Assembly: GCA_023014335.1 (NCBI GenBank)
Contig: JAECYW010000020.1
Coordinates: 930,001 to 994,000, forward strand
Source: Galerina marginata
Taxonomy: Eukaryota; Basidiomycota; Agaricomycetes; Agaricales; Galerinaceae
Direction: 5' to 3'
DNA length: 64,000 nucleotides
Shown: one piece after another, positions 36,011 to 47,837 of the stretch
How the letters are laid out: every line of letters starts with the position of its first letter
Position numbering within the stretch: the stretch's first letter is position 1
Program-made: the position numbers and the translations under genes
Notes under the pieces: generated by a model
Database searches by the model: none
What the model was told of the DNA's origin: nothing
Seen by the model: only the letters and a program-made list of their open reading frames with translations

Positions 36011-37746
36011 TACATGCCCATGACTAGGAGGAAAAGAATGCAGCTAAGAGTTACAAAACGGTGATGCATACCCACTAGTAATTGACATGTTGAATAATTC
36101 CCAACTAGTCGTCCTAACTAATGCTCTAGAACATAAAACTAATTTAATTGTAGGCATAGCATCGTACGTTAGAGCGGAATCAAAGGGCTTAAAGTTAATT
36201 GGCAATGACTATACAATAGACCATCGATAGCGATAAATGCAATGGAAGTAATGTTTGGCCTTTGGTGCTAGAGCCTAGTGCTCGAATGCTCTTCACCATT
36301 GTCCCAACCATTCGACGACTCATCCTATAGTACAGAAGCATAGAGGTGATGACCATTCTAATAACATTTTCCGCCTAAAGTGAAGGCTAGAAAGTCTAAT
36401 TGTCAAACTAACGGGCCGTAAATCGAGCGGGAGAGGAATGGGAGAGATCGTTTCGCGTGCCAAGAGGTCCATGGATTACTGGTTCCATTCCTTATGAATG
36501 ACAATAGCAGCGTGTATAAATCAGTTACTACTTTACCTACTGAGCTAAGTCAAATATCACGAAGGAAAAAAGATGAGAGCAATGCTAGTCCTGGAAGAAA
36601 AGGATTGACCTGAATCGCACATTAGCCAGTGGAGTGAATGACAGGCGAACAGATATTAAGGTGACAGCGGCTGGCTTGGCCAGAAGGCCGAATCTTGGGC
36701 ACTGAAGAAAGACGACACGACGTTAGGACGAGGAAATACGGGCAACATTGACACACGAATACGAGCTGAGGATGGATATAAGCATCTTTTATTGAAAAGC
36801 AGATATGGGACGGCGATAACCGCACTTCATTCCCGAAATTAAAATCCGCGGTGCGTGCTGAGGTTGAGCGTTGACTCTTATTGGGTCATTAGCCATACGT
36901 TGGAGGATGTTGAAGCTGTGACGATGACGGTCGACGTTCGTAACGAGATACGCATCCCCTTCTTTCTGGTCGTGGTCGGTGCTGATGGTTGTCTTCTGGT
37001 GGAAGCACCACATCGAAATCGACCTGGATTAAACATCGAGCGTACGTAGCTCGAATAGTCTGATCCTAGGGTCGTAAACAAGTTCACCCATTCCCAAACT
37101 CAGTTTCTTTCCTTCTGCGACTTCGGTGCACCAGTGCCACACGCCGAATGCCAACATCGAGCCGAAACGGACAGCGACAGCAACGGCGACAGCCTCGGAC
37201 TAAGAATCGGTCCGTCTACCAACGCCTAGCCTCCAGCCTTTCGTCAAATTAAACGGCCATCCTGAAGTTAAGTCGCCCCCTCCTTGAAGATCCACCACCA
37301 GAGGATGTCGAGCAACACGGTCGGGCAAGGATCTGATCATGCATCGAGCGGAACCATAGGCGTGGGGTGAGAACGAGGAAGTAGAGCAGGGTATAGTAAG
37401 ACCCGCAATCCATCGATGGAAAAGACGATCGTGGACGTTGATGAGCGTAAGTCAGATCAGTGGGATGATCCTTCTTCTTCTCAATAGACCAACGAAGTAG
37501 GCGGCCCTCGCACTACGCATCCAAGCCCAACCAAAGCAACATCCTCCAGTTCGAAGTGGAAATCACGATGCCATGCTGGGGGTTACAGCCTTTTGAGGCG
37601 AAAACGTACGCAAGAAGGGTAAAAAAAGTAGAGGTAGGTGATGATCAACGACATTGGGGACAAAGTGCGTCTTATGGCGTACGCGCAGGCTGGCCATGAC
37701 GACTACTGGTCAAGGCAGGGCCGTTTGACGGTGAATGATCACGAAA
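36011..37746. other. Intergenic, no supported gene
   Basis: Short overlapping frames on both strands around 36620-37090 are most likely mutual shadows. No repeat pattern was noticed. Confidence 0.35.
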
Positions 37747-38361
37747 TCAGTCAAATTGGAAGGTTGCGTAGGTGGACAAGCAAGGTAATAACTCAATGAG
37801 GTTTTCGCCAGTCGCGGAAGGTGAAGACAGCCCGATGATCGTCTTCGAATGAGAGCTAGACCAAGAACCGGTCGCGCCTTCAGCCGCACCACCACCGCCC
37901 TTCTCCTCGTCGGCCCAGCATTTGAATCGTGGATTCAGTCGCATAGTATGTACCAGCATGAAGTCGACATGATCCCGTGAGGTTCGAACTTCAGAGTAAG
38001 TATAGATGTGTTCGCTGTCGTTTAGGCTATCATTGACGCTGGTACCGTTTCTTGAAATGCTGCTCAGTGACAAGGAAAGATCGTGTATTGTGGCGGTTGT
38101 GGTTGAACGTTGAACGTTGAGGAGTCGACGACGACAGAATCGGACATATGTTGAATCAAAAATGAGCGTAAACAACGAACACGTGACCATTATCCCGACG
38201 CGACACGTCGCCGATTCTAGAGCGATGCCGGCGTATTTGACATCAACATATCGCGGATTGTCTGGGTCAGATGTCGACAATGATTGCGAGAGGAAAATCC
38301 AAGTAAAACTTAATATTAACTGCCCGTACAATCGAAAATCTGTACAACTAAATTCAATCAT
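37747..38361 (-). CDS. Hypothetical membrane protein or its last exon
   Basis: A single minus-strand frame of about 204 codons from the ATG at 38361. The first third has two hydrophobic segments (QLILSFTWIFLSQSL and RVGIMVTCSLFTLIF). Then comes a Ser-rich polar tail with a short Gly/Ala-rich stretch. This could be the final exon of a DUF6533/6534-like membrane protein whose upstream exons I could not find, or a stand-alone gene. Start and completeness are uncertain. Confidence 0.35.
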   Translation of the reverse strand: MIEFSCTDFRLYGQLILSFTWIFLSQSLSTSDPDNPRYVDVKYAGIALESATCRVGIMVTCSLFTLIFDSTYVRFCRRRLLNVQRSTTTATIHDLSLSLSSISRNGTSVNDSLNDSEHIYTYSEVRTSRDHVDFMLVHTMRLNPRFKCWADEEKGGGGAAEGATGSWSSSHSKTIIGLSSPSATGENLIELLPCLSTYATFQFD

Positions 38362-38413
38362 CAAAGGGAAGCCATATTGAATGCAAAATGTTTCTCTGAA
38401 GCAAGACTGTAAT

Positions 38414-39150
38414 CTATAACCCTAAGGGAAGGATAACTAAGAAGATACCAAGGCCCGTCAGGACGACAGCAACATCAACTAGCCTAGAAGGCGGAGGGAG
38501 GGAGCATATTAGTATGTCGCTCTCGATCATAAGCAAGAAATTAATTCTTACAATTCGCCGACGAGCGTAACAACTCCGGTGAGTACAACGTCCAATCCGA
38601 TAAGAACTGTGTTAATGGAAACACCGAGACCGAGGGTGGTTAAAATTCCCGCAAGACCTGGAACCGTTTCGACGCCTTCGAGGGCGAGAGCTACCTCCTA
38701 ATATACAGGTCAATATACGGGTGGATCTGATGTAGGACTATCAGCTTACCGAGATGATGGATGCGAAAGCGGTTGCGACATCCAGCGGGGTGCCTCCGGA
38801 GGCGGCATTAACTGGACCAAGGGCGTTCAAAGAGGTATGGGCTTTATTGAAGGCGGTAACCAGCTGGGAGGCCAGAGGAGTTACGGATGCCGCCGTCGCT
38901 TTCTTGTTTGCTGCGAGGGCGTCTGGAGAAAAATAAGGAAATATCTCAGCGAAATTGGAACCATACAGCGAGGCAGAAACGCACTAATCTGAGGGACAAT
39001 GGACGATGTCGAACCCTGGAGGGTGCTGAGGATGGCCAGGACGCTGGACACGTCCGGCGCGCGTTTCTCGATTTCAACGGGTGCGGGGCTCGCATAGGCT
39101 GCAAGAGCGGTCATAGCCAAGAAGGAGACGAAGAATCGTGAGGTGAACAT
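38414..39150 (-). CDS. Secreted hydrophobic protein with propeptide, four exons, about 184 aa
   Basis: ATG at 39150. Exons about 39150-38985, 38922-38750, 38697-38551 and 38483-38414, with introns of about 62, 52, 67 nt. The signal peptide MFTSRFFVSFLAMTALAAYA is followed by SPAPVEIEKR, a short propeptide ending in a Lys-Arg kexin site. Then comes a long Ala/Leu/Val/Thr-rich helical region without cysteines (LSTLQGSTSSIV, LEGVETVPGLAGIL). This layout is common among uncharacterised secreted proteins of mushrooms. Expected location is extracellular or cell wall. Exon edges may be off by one base. Confidence 0.7.
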
Positions 39151-41145
39151 ATTGTTGAAGTGGGTAGAGAACTTGAGTTGAAGCCGCGTTGGTTTCTGCT
39201 ATTGAAGTTCAAATGTCGTTCCCTTTTATCCGTTCTCGGGGAAGCGAATACGAACGGCTATGCCTCAGAGAAAAACGTTAGATGCTTCAAAATGACGAAA
39301 ATTATCATCATCTTACATTACTTTGGCAGGCTCCACGAATGCGTGCTGGATGTACAGCCCTTCGCGGAAGAAGCAGTGATAAATTACTCAAGAACATCTT
39401 TGGAGCAACATATCGCCGCACTGTTGACTGAAGCTGATGGAAAGAAGGAGGAGCCAGAGAGGGTGAGCACAGATAACGCAGTCCCTGGAAAAGGAAATCA
39501 GAAAATATAATTCAAGTCTACCGCCGTACACGATTTCTAAACGAGCTGCAAATGATTCTATTCAACCAGGAATGGAAAGCCAGAACTTCTGAATGCTTGG
39601 CTTAACATGTACCTTAACGTGCTGCAATTTAGCCAACAAAAAGAGAAGAGCCTACAACTACGTAAATAGTCACAAAGTTCGAATGACGGACCTAAGGTCC
39701 ATTCCGTTTCGGGTATAGAATCGAGTCTATGCTCCCTCGACGTGGGAAAGGAATCAGAGTGAAACTCCGGAAACACAGCCTGAAACGATGTCACCTCGGA
39801 CTGAAGCTTACAGTTTATTTGATGTGTTCACATCCGTCAAATACTCTAACGGCACTGTCGAAAAAGAAGTAGTCGGTCATCCGACAATAGTGGCGGCGTG
39901 AGTATTCAGCCAAAATAACACAACATGGCGCCTTCGGCAAGCGGTCTCAAAATGGGAGAGAATTGACAGAGCAGGAAAATCCTGGAGCGGGATAAAGGTT
40001 TATGCATGTTTATGCCCCGGTAATTAATCTATGAGGGAATGTGAGAGCGGAAAGTTCAGAGTTCAACGTCAGAATCGTCATAAATACTTTCGCTTATAGG
40101 CTAAGACAAGGAATGGACCCGATCACGCCATATAGACCGTTGTATTTTTGAATAGAGCTCGATGACCAAATAGTTTATATTTAGGTGCCGTCAGGAAAGT
40201 CTTTGGTAAGGTCCAACAAGAAGAGCGACTAAAAGAGGTAGAAACACCGTAACCAGCAGACTCAACATGGAAACAATGCTGAAGACCATCGGTATACGTT
40301 TCTCTGTATTTCTTTCAAAATATATATAGCAAAAAATGCCAATCATTAGCTTCGAACTCGTCAGCTCCTCACTCTATTAATAGACTTCACCGCGAGCTTC
40401 ATTTCCTCTGGTGCTAACTTGCCGTCTGTTAACGTTGTTAACCGTGAGTATAAGGTTTCCCTGACCGACAGGCAGCAAAGTGAGATTTGATGAGCCAAGC
40501 CGTACTGTAGATTAGATTATGAATTTCGATATCGAGATGCCATCAGTGGCTGTACATGTGCTGCCCGTACCTCGCGGTCACACAGACAAAGGACATCGTT
40601 GTTGCTCCTGACCATCACGCGCTTGCCAGACCGCAGGCCTGCTCGACGCGCCATCTAAGTCTTACCAGACCCGAGCTGCTAAGGTAGGTCTATCAGGCCC
40701 ATTTCAGCGGGACCGTTTGACGTTCGAATGTGGAAATTTTCGACAACTGGACGTCGGATACAACTCTCCCCCAGTGTCTCCAGTTTCAAGATTTCAAGGT
40801 TCAGATATCTGTCGTCGTGCCAGGTTGGGAATGAGGCCAAGCTAGTGGTCTTAAAATTCCAATTTTACAATAGTCCCTGAATCCCTGTCCACAAGGCTTG
40901 TGAAGGGCGGCATCGTCTGCGGTCGACAGGTGTTCCTGGAACCTCAAACTGAGATAAGTAGTTGGGTTCAATGCTCGACGTCCAACGTTTGTTTCTATGC
41001 TTGACACCCACAATCTGGTTTTAACACTAAAAACTTACCCTCCAAACCGTCTTGTATGTCGAATTTTCTCTCCTTCATTCCCCTTCTTAGATATTCGATA
41101 CAGCTCACAGTGCACCGACCTAATCAAGTTTCGTTCGACTTTACT
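39151..41145. other. Intergenic between divergent genes, with a dispersed repeat
   Basis: Holds the presumed promoters of the genes at 39150 (minus) and 41146 (plus), and at about 40610-40720 the relative of the repeat at 32340. No gene supported. Confidence 0.4.
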
Positions 41146-41934
41146 ATGAACACCGATTTCGCTTCTCGCATCCAGAAGCTTCTTCTCTACCTGCTCTTGT
41201 TCCTCGGATATTCCAATGGCCGCATTACCGCGCCCGTATGCGCCCTCAACAATTGTATACAACAAGATTCGAAGGGCAGATGGTGCTACCTCCCAGACCC
41301 GTCTACATCCGGTGGAACGGTCGACTGTCCAGGAACCGTCAATAAAACTCCAGACATGACGGCCGTCATCGCGGTGCACATCAAGCAAGGCCTGTCCCTC
41401 GCCTACTACAATGCAGTTGATAATGCCCGTCTGGGAGGTGCGAATTACACCATTCCGCCTGGTTCAGGGAAGGTAGTTTTCTGTGCGTCCGGGGTGTCAG
41501 GTGGGGGGGCATTTCAGACTCAGTGTCTGACGACAGTACAGGATAACGATCTTTGGGCTTATCTCGGGTCGATGTGTATAGTTGCGGTTGCTCAAGACTT
41601 CGTTTCGGATGGGTGCTACGCCCCCAAATCCGGTGTTGTTTTGACAGATGACCCGTCGACTTCGACTCTCGGTTTGCCTTTATCCTCACTTTTGTCCTCG
41701 ACAATTTCTACGACGCAGTCTCTGCATGTTATTACTCCAACTCTCACTACATTGGTCCAGCCTACCATTTCCACGATTGTCACCAACGGAGCGACCCAAA
41801 CCATAGTTGTAGTACCAGTTAACGCACCGTCAAATGGATCAAACCAGTCGAAAAACGTCGTCCTTCCTATTGTCCTCACTCTCTTTGTTGTCATCCTTGT
41901 CGGCTTGGTGTTTTCGTTTGGTGGTACAAAATAA
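41146..41934 (+). CDS. Surface protein: signal peptide, 8-Cys ectodomain, Ser/Thr stalk, C-terminal helix
   Basis: An intronless frame of 262 aa from the ATG at 41146; the frame stays open upstream to 41056. Residues about 8-24 are the signal sequence (KLLLYLLLFLGYSNG). The ectodomain has eight cysteines (VCALNNC, RWCYLP, VDCPG, VFCAS, TQCLT, SMCIV, DGCYA), suggesting four disulfides. A Ser/Thr/Val-rich stalk follows (STISTTQSLHVITPTLTT), then NGSN and a terminal hydrophobic helix (VVLPIVLTLFVVILVGLVF) ending six residues before the stop. The helix is close enough to the end to be either a membrane anchor or a GPI signal. The N-terminal domain is not a hydrophobin or CFEM that I can recognise. 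Confidence 0.72.
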   Translation: MNTDFASRIQKLLLYLLLFLGYSNGRITAPVCALNNCIQQDSKGRWCYLPDPSTSGGTVDCPGTVNKTPDMTAVIAVHIKQGLSLAYYNAVDNARLGGANYTIPPGSGKVVFCASGVSGGGAFQTQCLTTVQDNDLWAYLGSMCIVAVAQDFVSDGCYAPKSGVVLTDDPSTSTLGLPLSSLLSSTISTTQSLHVITPTLTTLVQPTISTIVTNGATQTIVVVPVNAPSNGSNQSKNVVLPIVLTLFVVILVGLVFSFGGTK

Positions 41935-42369
41935 GAGCGAGAGAGCGCAAGTTTTCGTCTCCCCCCCCTTTCGACCAGGATGTTGGAGACGGCAGATCTG
42001 TTGGGCACGATATGAAGGACTGGCGCGTGGTGAGATAATAATTCGGTGGCTACAGTAAGCTCTTCCTTAGTCCACGTCAGCCTTTATTTTGATTTGAACT
42101 ACGCAATAAATTGTTGTAGAAGTGGGAACTGGCGCTGGGAGGTTACTTCGTCGTTCGGACACTGGCACAACTTAATATCATGAATCACGCGCACTAGGTA
42201 CAGAACAACATGGCATTGTATTCATAAGTATCAAAGATGCATCGATGAACTCTGACAATTTCCGTGTAATACAAATTATGGCCGACCAATTGTCGGTGAA
42301 TGCTTTGATCCATTGCTTCTAAGTTCTGTTCAAAATGTTACCAAGTACAATTTGTCGACGAACTCTTCA

Positions 42370-43500
42370 CCTAGGCGCTCACCACTTTCGGAGAAATCCG
42401 ACGGGCCGCGGCGTCGGCAGGGACGAGCTGAGAGAGAAATTTGGTCCGTGCATGGTCATATAAGCAGGGGTTCGTCGGTATTTCTTTCTTTCTTCCCTCC
42501 CCTTCATTTCCCAACCTAATTCAACTTTCCGCGTGCGCTCCCTTTCGGTTATCTCTCTATGCGACTCGCCCTAGCTTGCACGACGCTGTCCTCTTTTGCT
42601 TTCTAGGACGTGGATCTTCCGAGCCTCAATGTGCAAGCGCGTCGTCGGACGCGCTGTGGTCATCTCTCATCCTCGTCGGACGCCTATGTTAGCCGCTCTA
42701 AGCTAAGCGTCCCTCAGTTCCTCTGCTGGCGTTGCGACTATGTAGGGATGCCGACGTTGTATTAGGTACTGGGCGTCACGCACCTCGCAGACTAAGATAT
42801 AGGCCAACCATGCCCGCACACTCGCCTATTTCTGCTGGATCTCTTGGGATTTATTACGGTGAGCAGCCTTCTTTCCCTTTCCCCAATTGCCCATCTAATA
42901 ACTACTTCTACGGAAAGACGTTTCGAAGTAGCCAATCTTCAAGCTTCTTTCATTGTTGTTGTAAATCCCATGTTCTCATCTGGTCCACCGTAGTTCTCGG
43001 TCCTTTCTATCGCAAACTTGATTTTTCTTTGGCTAGTTACCGAAACATGGTTTTGCTCTTGCCCCTCCGTCGTCGATGTGTTGTTAAAGCCTCCATGAAC
43101 CAAGTGTAGTCAATTCTCTGCACCCTCAAACCAAATGTACGAACAATAGGACCCAGCTCCCAAGCTTCAAGTAGCCAGCTCATTGACCAGGCAAGTCATT
43201 CGCAATATGACTTATCTTCCGTTCTAAATCTCCTCTTCTTTCCTTTTCTTTCGTTAGACGGCTGGAAGTCGCTCCAGCATATCGTCGCGTCGCCCTGGAC
43301 GCATCAATATTTTCTGCCGTTAATTATTTCTTACCCCGGTCATTGACGGATTAAAATATTTTGGCTCCAACAAGACACTGACCATCGGCCATGGCGAAGA
43401 GGGCATAGCGCCGTCAATTTGGCTCTCTCCTTCCGTACCTCGTCGTCGTCATCTAATTACTAACGCTTATTGGGATATCTCCGACAACGGTTAATGGGTC
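42370..43500. repeat. Upstream part of the MYND-array repeat unit, copy 1
   Basis: The promoter-like segment 42370-42520 (aaatccgacgggccgcgg, catataagcagggg, pyrimidine tract) recurs at about 48400-48540. The segment at about 42940-43500 recurs at 45780-46560 and 49010-49640, with shared words such as ttgacaagacactgaccatcgg-like and caaaccaaatgtacgaac-like stretches. Coding frames do not persist between copies, so the original content (gene or element) is unclear. Confidence 0.65.
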
Positions 43501-43722
43501 TGGAAATGGATGTCCACCAAATATTTTCGTATTTCTGCATGTACTTTCTTCTGCTATGAATAAATATCGCTCATTCACTTCCTCCCATACTTCTATCTTA
43601 GGACCTCTTTTCTTTCGAGGGCCGTTACCCTCCGTGCCCGATCGCGCATTGTATGTACCAGGTGTCGTCGTCGTCGGGGTTATCGAGGCAGGAAGAAGTT
43701 CGACCAATAGCACTTTGTTCTT

Positions 43723-44007
43723 CTACGTATCTTCGAAGCTGGTAATCTTCTCGGTGGCATAGCGGACCTCACCCAAGTTGCTACGTTCGCGCCAGTCGAC
43801 CTCGAGCATACCAACGAGGATTTCGTTGACCTCGGAAGAAATGGGAAGGACGGTGGGCTTTTTGCCCATGGGGTCGCGTAAATAAGCTTGGAAAGTGGGA
43901 TCGTCGGGAGTCGCGAACTTCCAGGGTGTTATAGATTGCCCTATTTTCGTCCTTCTAGGTCTCCAACTTAAAACAGCCACAACTCGATTCGTTCGTCGAA
44001 GGAACAC
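43723..44007 (-). pseudogene. Orphan C-lobe of a fungal Ser/Thr protein kinase
   Basis: The minus-strand frame contains TPWKFATPDDPTFQAYLRDP, then KPTVLPIS and NEILVGMLEVDWRERSNLGE. This is the end of the kinase C-lobe as found in Ran1/Vhs1/Ksp1-like fungal kinases (NPWK.A...D..F, LPIS, ILxxIF...P..R). The upstream frame loses similarity before it reaches the DFG, HRD or glycine-rich loop, and I found no N-lobe in the following 3 kb. The fragment sits within the repeated MYND block, probably brought along or stranded by duplication. Confidence 0.6.
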
Positions 44008-44276
44008 ATCATAACCGATATTGGCCTCCGAGTCTTGCGGGGTTTCCTTAGACTTCTACCATTCATCTTGTCTTCCTCTTGTCCTCGTCATTCTGCTCGT
44101 TGCTTGTTCTAGCTCGCCCTCAGTCCCTATCCCATAATCCTATGTGAACGGGATCTCGAATCAATGATGTACAGCGGCTGTCTTTAGTTCGAACAACAAT
44201 AATGCAAGTGAGAACATCAGAATGAAACGTAACGTGATTTAATAGTACAAAACAGTATGGTCGCTTATATAGATCA

Positions 44277-44300
44277 CGCCTTCAAGAAACCAGCATGTGA
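44277..44300 (+). promoter_or_regulatory. Proximal promoter motif shared by the MYND array, copy 1
   Basis: gccttcaagaaaccagcatgtgatc is followed by accgtactgataagaaac. It is the most diverged of four related segments located 180-210 bp upstream of each MYND start codon. A tatata-like box lies 15-20 bp before it. Confidence 0.5.
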
Positions 44301-44479
44301 TCTTTCCAACCGTACTGATAAGAAACGGACATATCATGTTATCAATGTTTGAATCACACTGAATAGCAACTGCAGCTGATTCCATCCTACCCAGCTTCCT
44401 TTGCCACCTCGTCGCAGACGATCTCTCTACAGACTTTTGGCGATTCAAATCGGAGACCAATCGCAGCCTTATTCCCATA

Positions 44480-45633
44480 ATGAAACCTCATCAGGAGATT
44501 TTGGATGCAGAAAATTTGGCTTTACCATTCACCAAACTATCGGCGTGCTTCACCTGCGATAAAACTCCGGAAGCGAACAAGGAGTACCAAAGGTGTGCCA
44601 AGGTACGGGTGCGGATACGCTAAGGTTCTAGGAACTCTAACTTCGCAGTCATGTGCAGTGTAGAGTCGTTGTGTATTGTTCCCGAGAGGTATGTAGAAGT
44701 CAATGCATCTGTAAAGGGTAAAGGAGTTGACAGTGCCCTCTCAGTGTCAAAAGAAGGACTGGTAAGGGCTTGAGAGATACGGTGCTAGAGCTCTGAATTC
44801 ATTTTTGGTAGGCCAAATCATAAAAGAGCGTGCTTTGCTGGCAACGAGCAGCGCGATTTCGTCATTAAGTGCTTTCAACGAATGCAAATGGACAAAATCT
44901 TCATGCATTACCTTGGAATGGACCTCGCCGACGAGTTCTGCGACTCTTTCACGCAAAATCCGCGAAAGATGTGGATATTTGCGATGAATTTTTTCATAAT
45001 CCCCTCCAAGACAGAAGATTACATAGCAGTCACTTCGCCTGACATCCCGATTAGCGCTCTCTTGGATAAGCCAATGGCCGGAAAACTCGAACTTTCAGGA
45101 TTTGTGGATGTTTCTGATCAAACCAGATGTCCTGTCGAAGACAAAGTTCGTTGGATGTGGCAGGACACCCGTGACAGACTGGACAAAATGGATGCTGAGG
45201 ATGCCATTGCCGTTCTTATAGTATTTAATTACCTGGGAGCCCGGTTCTACGTTTCTCCTCGCGGCATCCCCCAAGGGCAACTGGCCGAAGCCACGAGACA
45301 GGCGAAGGTAGCGAACGGCCAGAATCCATCTTCTAAACGGCAGTGAGTTAGCTCCCAGGTACCCAGATCGTCAACATAGTGACTCACTAACTTTCTACAG
45401 ACGTGCAGCCCGGTGGGTAGAAGAAATGAGAAATAGCAGGGGAAATCCGATGCGCTGCATGATGGGAGACGAGGATAAAAAATTTCTAAGGTAAGAGGAG
45501 TAATTAACTTGAAGACCCTATGAAACTAACACAATCACTTCAAGGGCGTAGGCACGAATTATGGTGCCTGACATGGAACACGCTAGTACGCTTGTTAGTA
45601 TATGACTTGATATTTAGGGTGGTGAAAATATAA
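44480..45633 (+). CDS. MYND zinc-finger protein, array copy 1, six exons, 290 aa
   Basis: Exons 44480-44602, 44659-44688, 44745-44761, 44812-45342, 45401-45490 and 45552-45633 give 291 codons with no interruption. The finger is spread over four exons: C23-x2-C26, C39-x2-C42, C48-x3-C52, H60, C64 (CFTC, CAKC, YCSREC, HKRAC). After it comes a 177-codon conserved region (FPxDIPISALLDKPMxG-like core, MWQ, FNYLGARFYVS), then a short basic segment with RWVEEM and RCMMGDEDKKF. The family's C-terminal region is known to me only as part of uncharacterised mushroom MYND proteins. MYND fingers mediate protein contacts, so a regulatory adaptor role is inferred. The last exon is less certain. Confidence 0.8.
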
Positions 45634-46665
45634 GAGTGCTCTCGATTAGCCTAGTGGCGCAGCAACATACTCTCGGACCTGTTTACAGGGCCGCCTTGCG
45701 CTTCGTGCGTCCGGGAGAGCAAGATTATGCCGTGAGTCCAGACTGCCGCTGCCGTTCAACTGCTTTTGTTCTTGCTTCATGTTCTAGTCGTACCCACCAC
45801 AGTTATGGTTAATTTTTCACGCTCCGCGCTGGACCCTCTTTGTTACCTTAATTTCTCGTCCAGTAGTTACCGAGATATGATTGCTCTTTTTTCTCCATTG
45901 TCAATACTCATATGTTGTTAGAACTTCCATGACCTCAATTTCTTCAATAATATTCACGCTTTAAACTCAATGTACGGACTTCGGACCCCAAGCCTTATAA
46001 ACCGCCAACTCCTTGATAAGGCAGAAAGGCGTTCCACGTTCCGCGCTGCAGTTCTTGGCTCTCCGTCGTTAATACTTATGTGTTATTAGAACCTCTATAA
46101 TCCCTCTTTCCTCGATGCTCTTCACCTTCAAACCAAATGTACAGACTCCAAGACCCGGCTCTCGAGCTTCAAGTCGTCAGCTTGTTTACCAGGCAAGTCA
46201 TTCGTAGTATGATGTATCCTCCGGTCTAAATCTTCTCTTCCTTCCATTTCTTTTGTCAGACCGTTTGAAGTTGCTTCTCCACATCGTCGCGTCTTAACGA
46301 GTGAACGTTTTCTGGCCTCAACAGATACTGACACAGGTTATCGACGGATTGATATATTTTGGCTTCGACAAGACACTGACCATCGGTCATGGCGAAAAGA
46401 CATAGCGGCGTCGACTCTGCTGTCTCCTCTCCAAGTCCTGCTGTAGTTCGGCATCGTCTATTAGTACTGCCTATTGGGATGTCCCTGACGGCGGGTTAAT
46501 GGGGCTGGAAAAGGATGACTGAATCTCACTTATTATTCACATCCTCCCATAGTTCGAAGAATTCGAGCTTACGAACTCCCATTTATCGAGAGCTGTCACC
46601 CTGTCGTAATAAATCGTAATACAGAGGCGGCTCTATAAAACAGCCCGGTCGCTTAAATATATTAT
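45634..46665. repeat. Upstream part of the MYND-array repeat unit, copy 2
   Basis: From about 45780 to 46560 it matches 42940-43500 and 49010-49640. Within it a shorter stretch (gttattagaacctc..., aaaccaaatgtacagact) is itself repeated in tandem at about 45918-45990 and 46083-46150. No gene supported. Confidence 0.65.
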
Positions 46666-46690
46666 GCCTCTGAGAATCCACCATGTGATC
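46666..46690 (+). promoter_or_regulatory. Proximal promoter motif shared by the MYND array, copy 2
   Basis: gcctctgagaatccaccatgtga then ccgtaccgataagaaac. TATA-like ctataaaa lies at 46632-46639 and aaatatatt just before the motif. Confidence 0.5.
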
Positions 46691-46861
46691 TTTCCCTAAC
46701 CGTACCGATAAGAAACCGCCATATCGTTCTTTGAATCACACGTTATAGCAACTGCAGCTTATTCCATCCTACTCATCTTCCTTTGTCACCTCGTTTCCGA
46801 CGATATCTCTACAGAGTTTTGGCGATTCAAATCGGAGACCGATCGCAGCTTGAATCTTTCC

Positions 46862-47837
46862 ATGATGATCACTCCGAACCAGGAGATTTCGGGTGTCGAC
46901 AGATTGTCGTTAAGCCTGGTACCGCCCAGCAAAGCATCGACGTGTTTCACCTGTAATAACACCCCAGGAGCGAACCAAGAATATCAAAGGTGTGCCAAGG
47001 TACGAGTGCAGTTACGCTAAGGTTGCGCCAACTCTAACATCGCCGTTATGTGCAGTGTAGACTCATTACGTATTGTTCCCGAGAGGTACTTAAAAACTGT
47101 TCTCGATAACGAGCGGAGGTGTTGACGGAAACCTCTTAGTGTCAAAAAAAGGACTGGTAAGAGCTTGGAAGATACGGTGCTAGATTTCTAATCTCTTTGA
47201 TAGGCCAATTCATAAAGAAGCGTGTTTTACTGCCAACGATCAGAGTAATTTCGTCATTAAGTGCTTTCAATGAATGCACACGGACAAAACTTTCATGCAT
47301 TATCTTGACCTGGACCTCGCCGACAAGTTCTGCGACTCTTTCACCCAGAATCCGAGGAAGATGTGGATCATTGCCACGAGCTTGTTCATATTGCCTTCCG
47401 GCAAAGAAGATTTGAAAGCAGCCAGTTCGCCAGACATCCCGGAAACACCAATGCCAGGGCATCTGGTTATTTCGGGCTTCATCAACCTTTCTGCTTACCC
47501 CGAATATCCTGTCGACGACAAAGTTCGCCGGATGTGGCAGCAAGTCCGCGACGACCTGGACGGAATGAATGCCAAGGATGCCGTTGCCGTCATCGTAGAA
47601 TTTAACTACATGCGATTTCGGTTCTATATTTCTGCTCGCGGCATTTCCAAATCGCAACTGGTCGATGCCAAGAAGTGTAACAGATCCTCCGAGCGGCGGT
47701 GAGTTAATTCCCAATCGTTAAGCGAGTAACCTACTCACTCTCTCCAGACGTACTTCCTTATGGGTAGAGGAAATGAGAAATAGAAAGGGAGATGTGATGC
47801 CCTGCGTGATGGGAAACAAGGATATAAAATTTATAAG
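46862..47837 (+). pseudogene. MYND zinc-finger gene, array copy 2, with in-frame stop
   Basis: Exons 46862-46999, 47056-47085, 47140-47156, 47204-47698 and 47748-47837 follow the layout of copy 1. The finger is intact (CFTC, CAKC, YCSREC, HKEAC). In exon 4 the codon at 47271-47273 is TGA where copy 1 has CGA, eleven residues before the conserved core. Downstream the frame stays open to the end of the exon, though about 36 nt shorter than in the three other copies. The final donor is gcaagg instead of gtaagg. The nonsense change would leave little more than the MYND finger. A short MYND-only product is possible, but a recent pseudogene is more likely. Confidence 0.75.

Noticed and set aside
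40600..40720. tRNA or SINE-like element at the dispersed repeat shared with 32340
   Set aside because: No internal RNA polymerase III boxes and no tail. Only a short repeat match is supported.
42441..43109. Gene starting after the catataagcagggg promoter-like segment, with copy at 48471-48839
   Set aside because: The two copies keep the promoter-like part and a ttt(c/t)(c/t)ag acceptor but not the reading frame, so a protein product is not supported.
45655..45730. tRNA-like box A (tagcctagtggcg) near 45655
   Set aside because: No box B, no cloverleaf that I can fold, and no anticodon stem.
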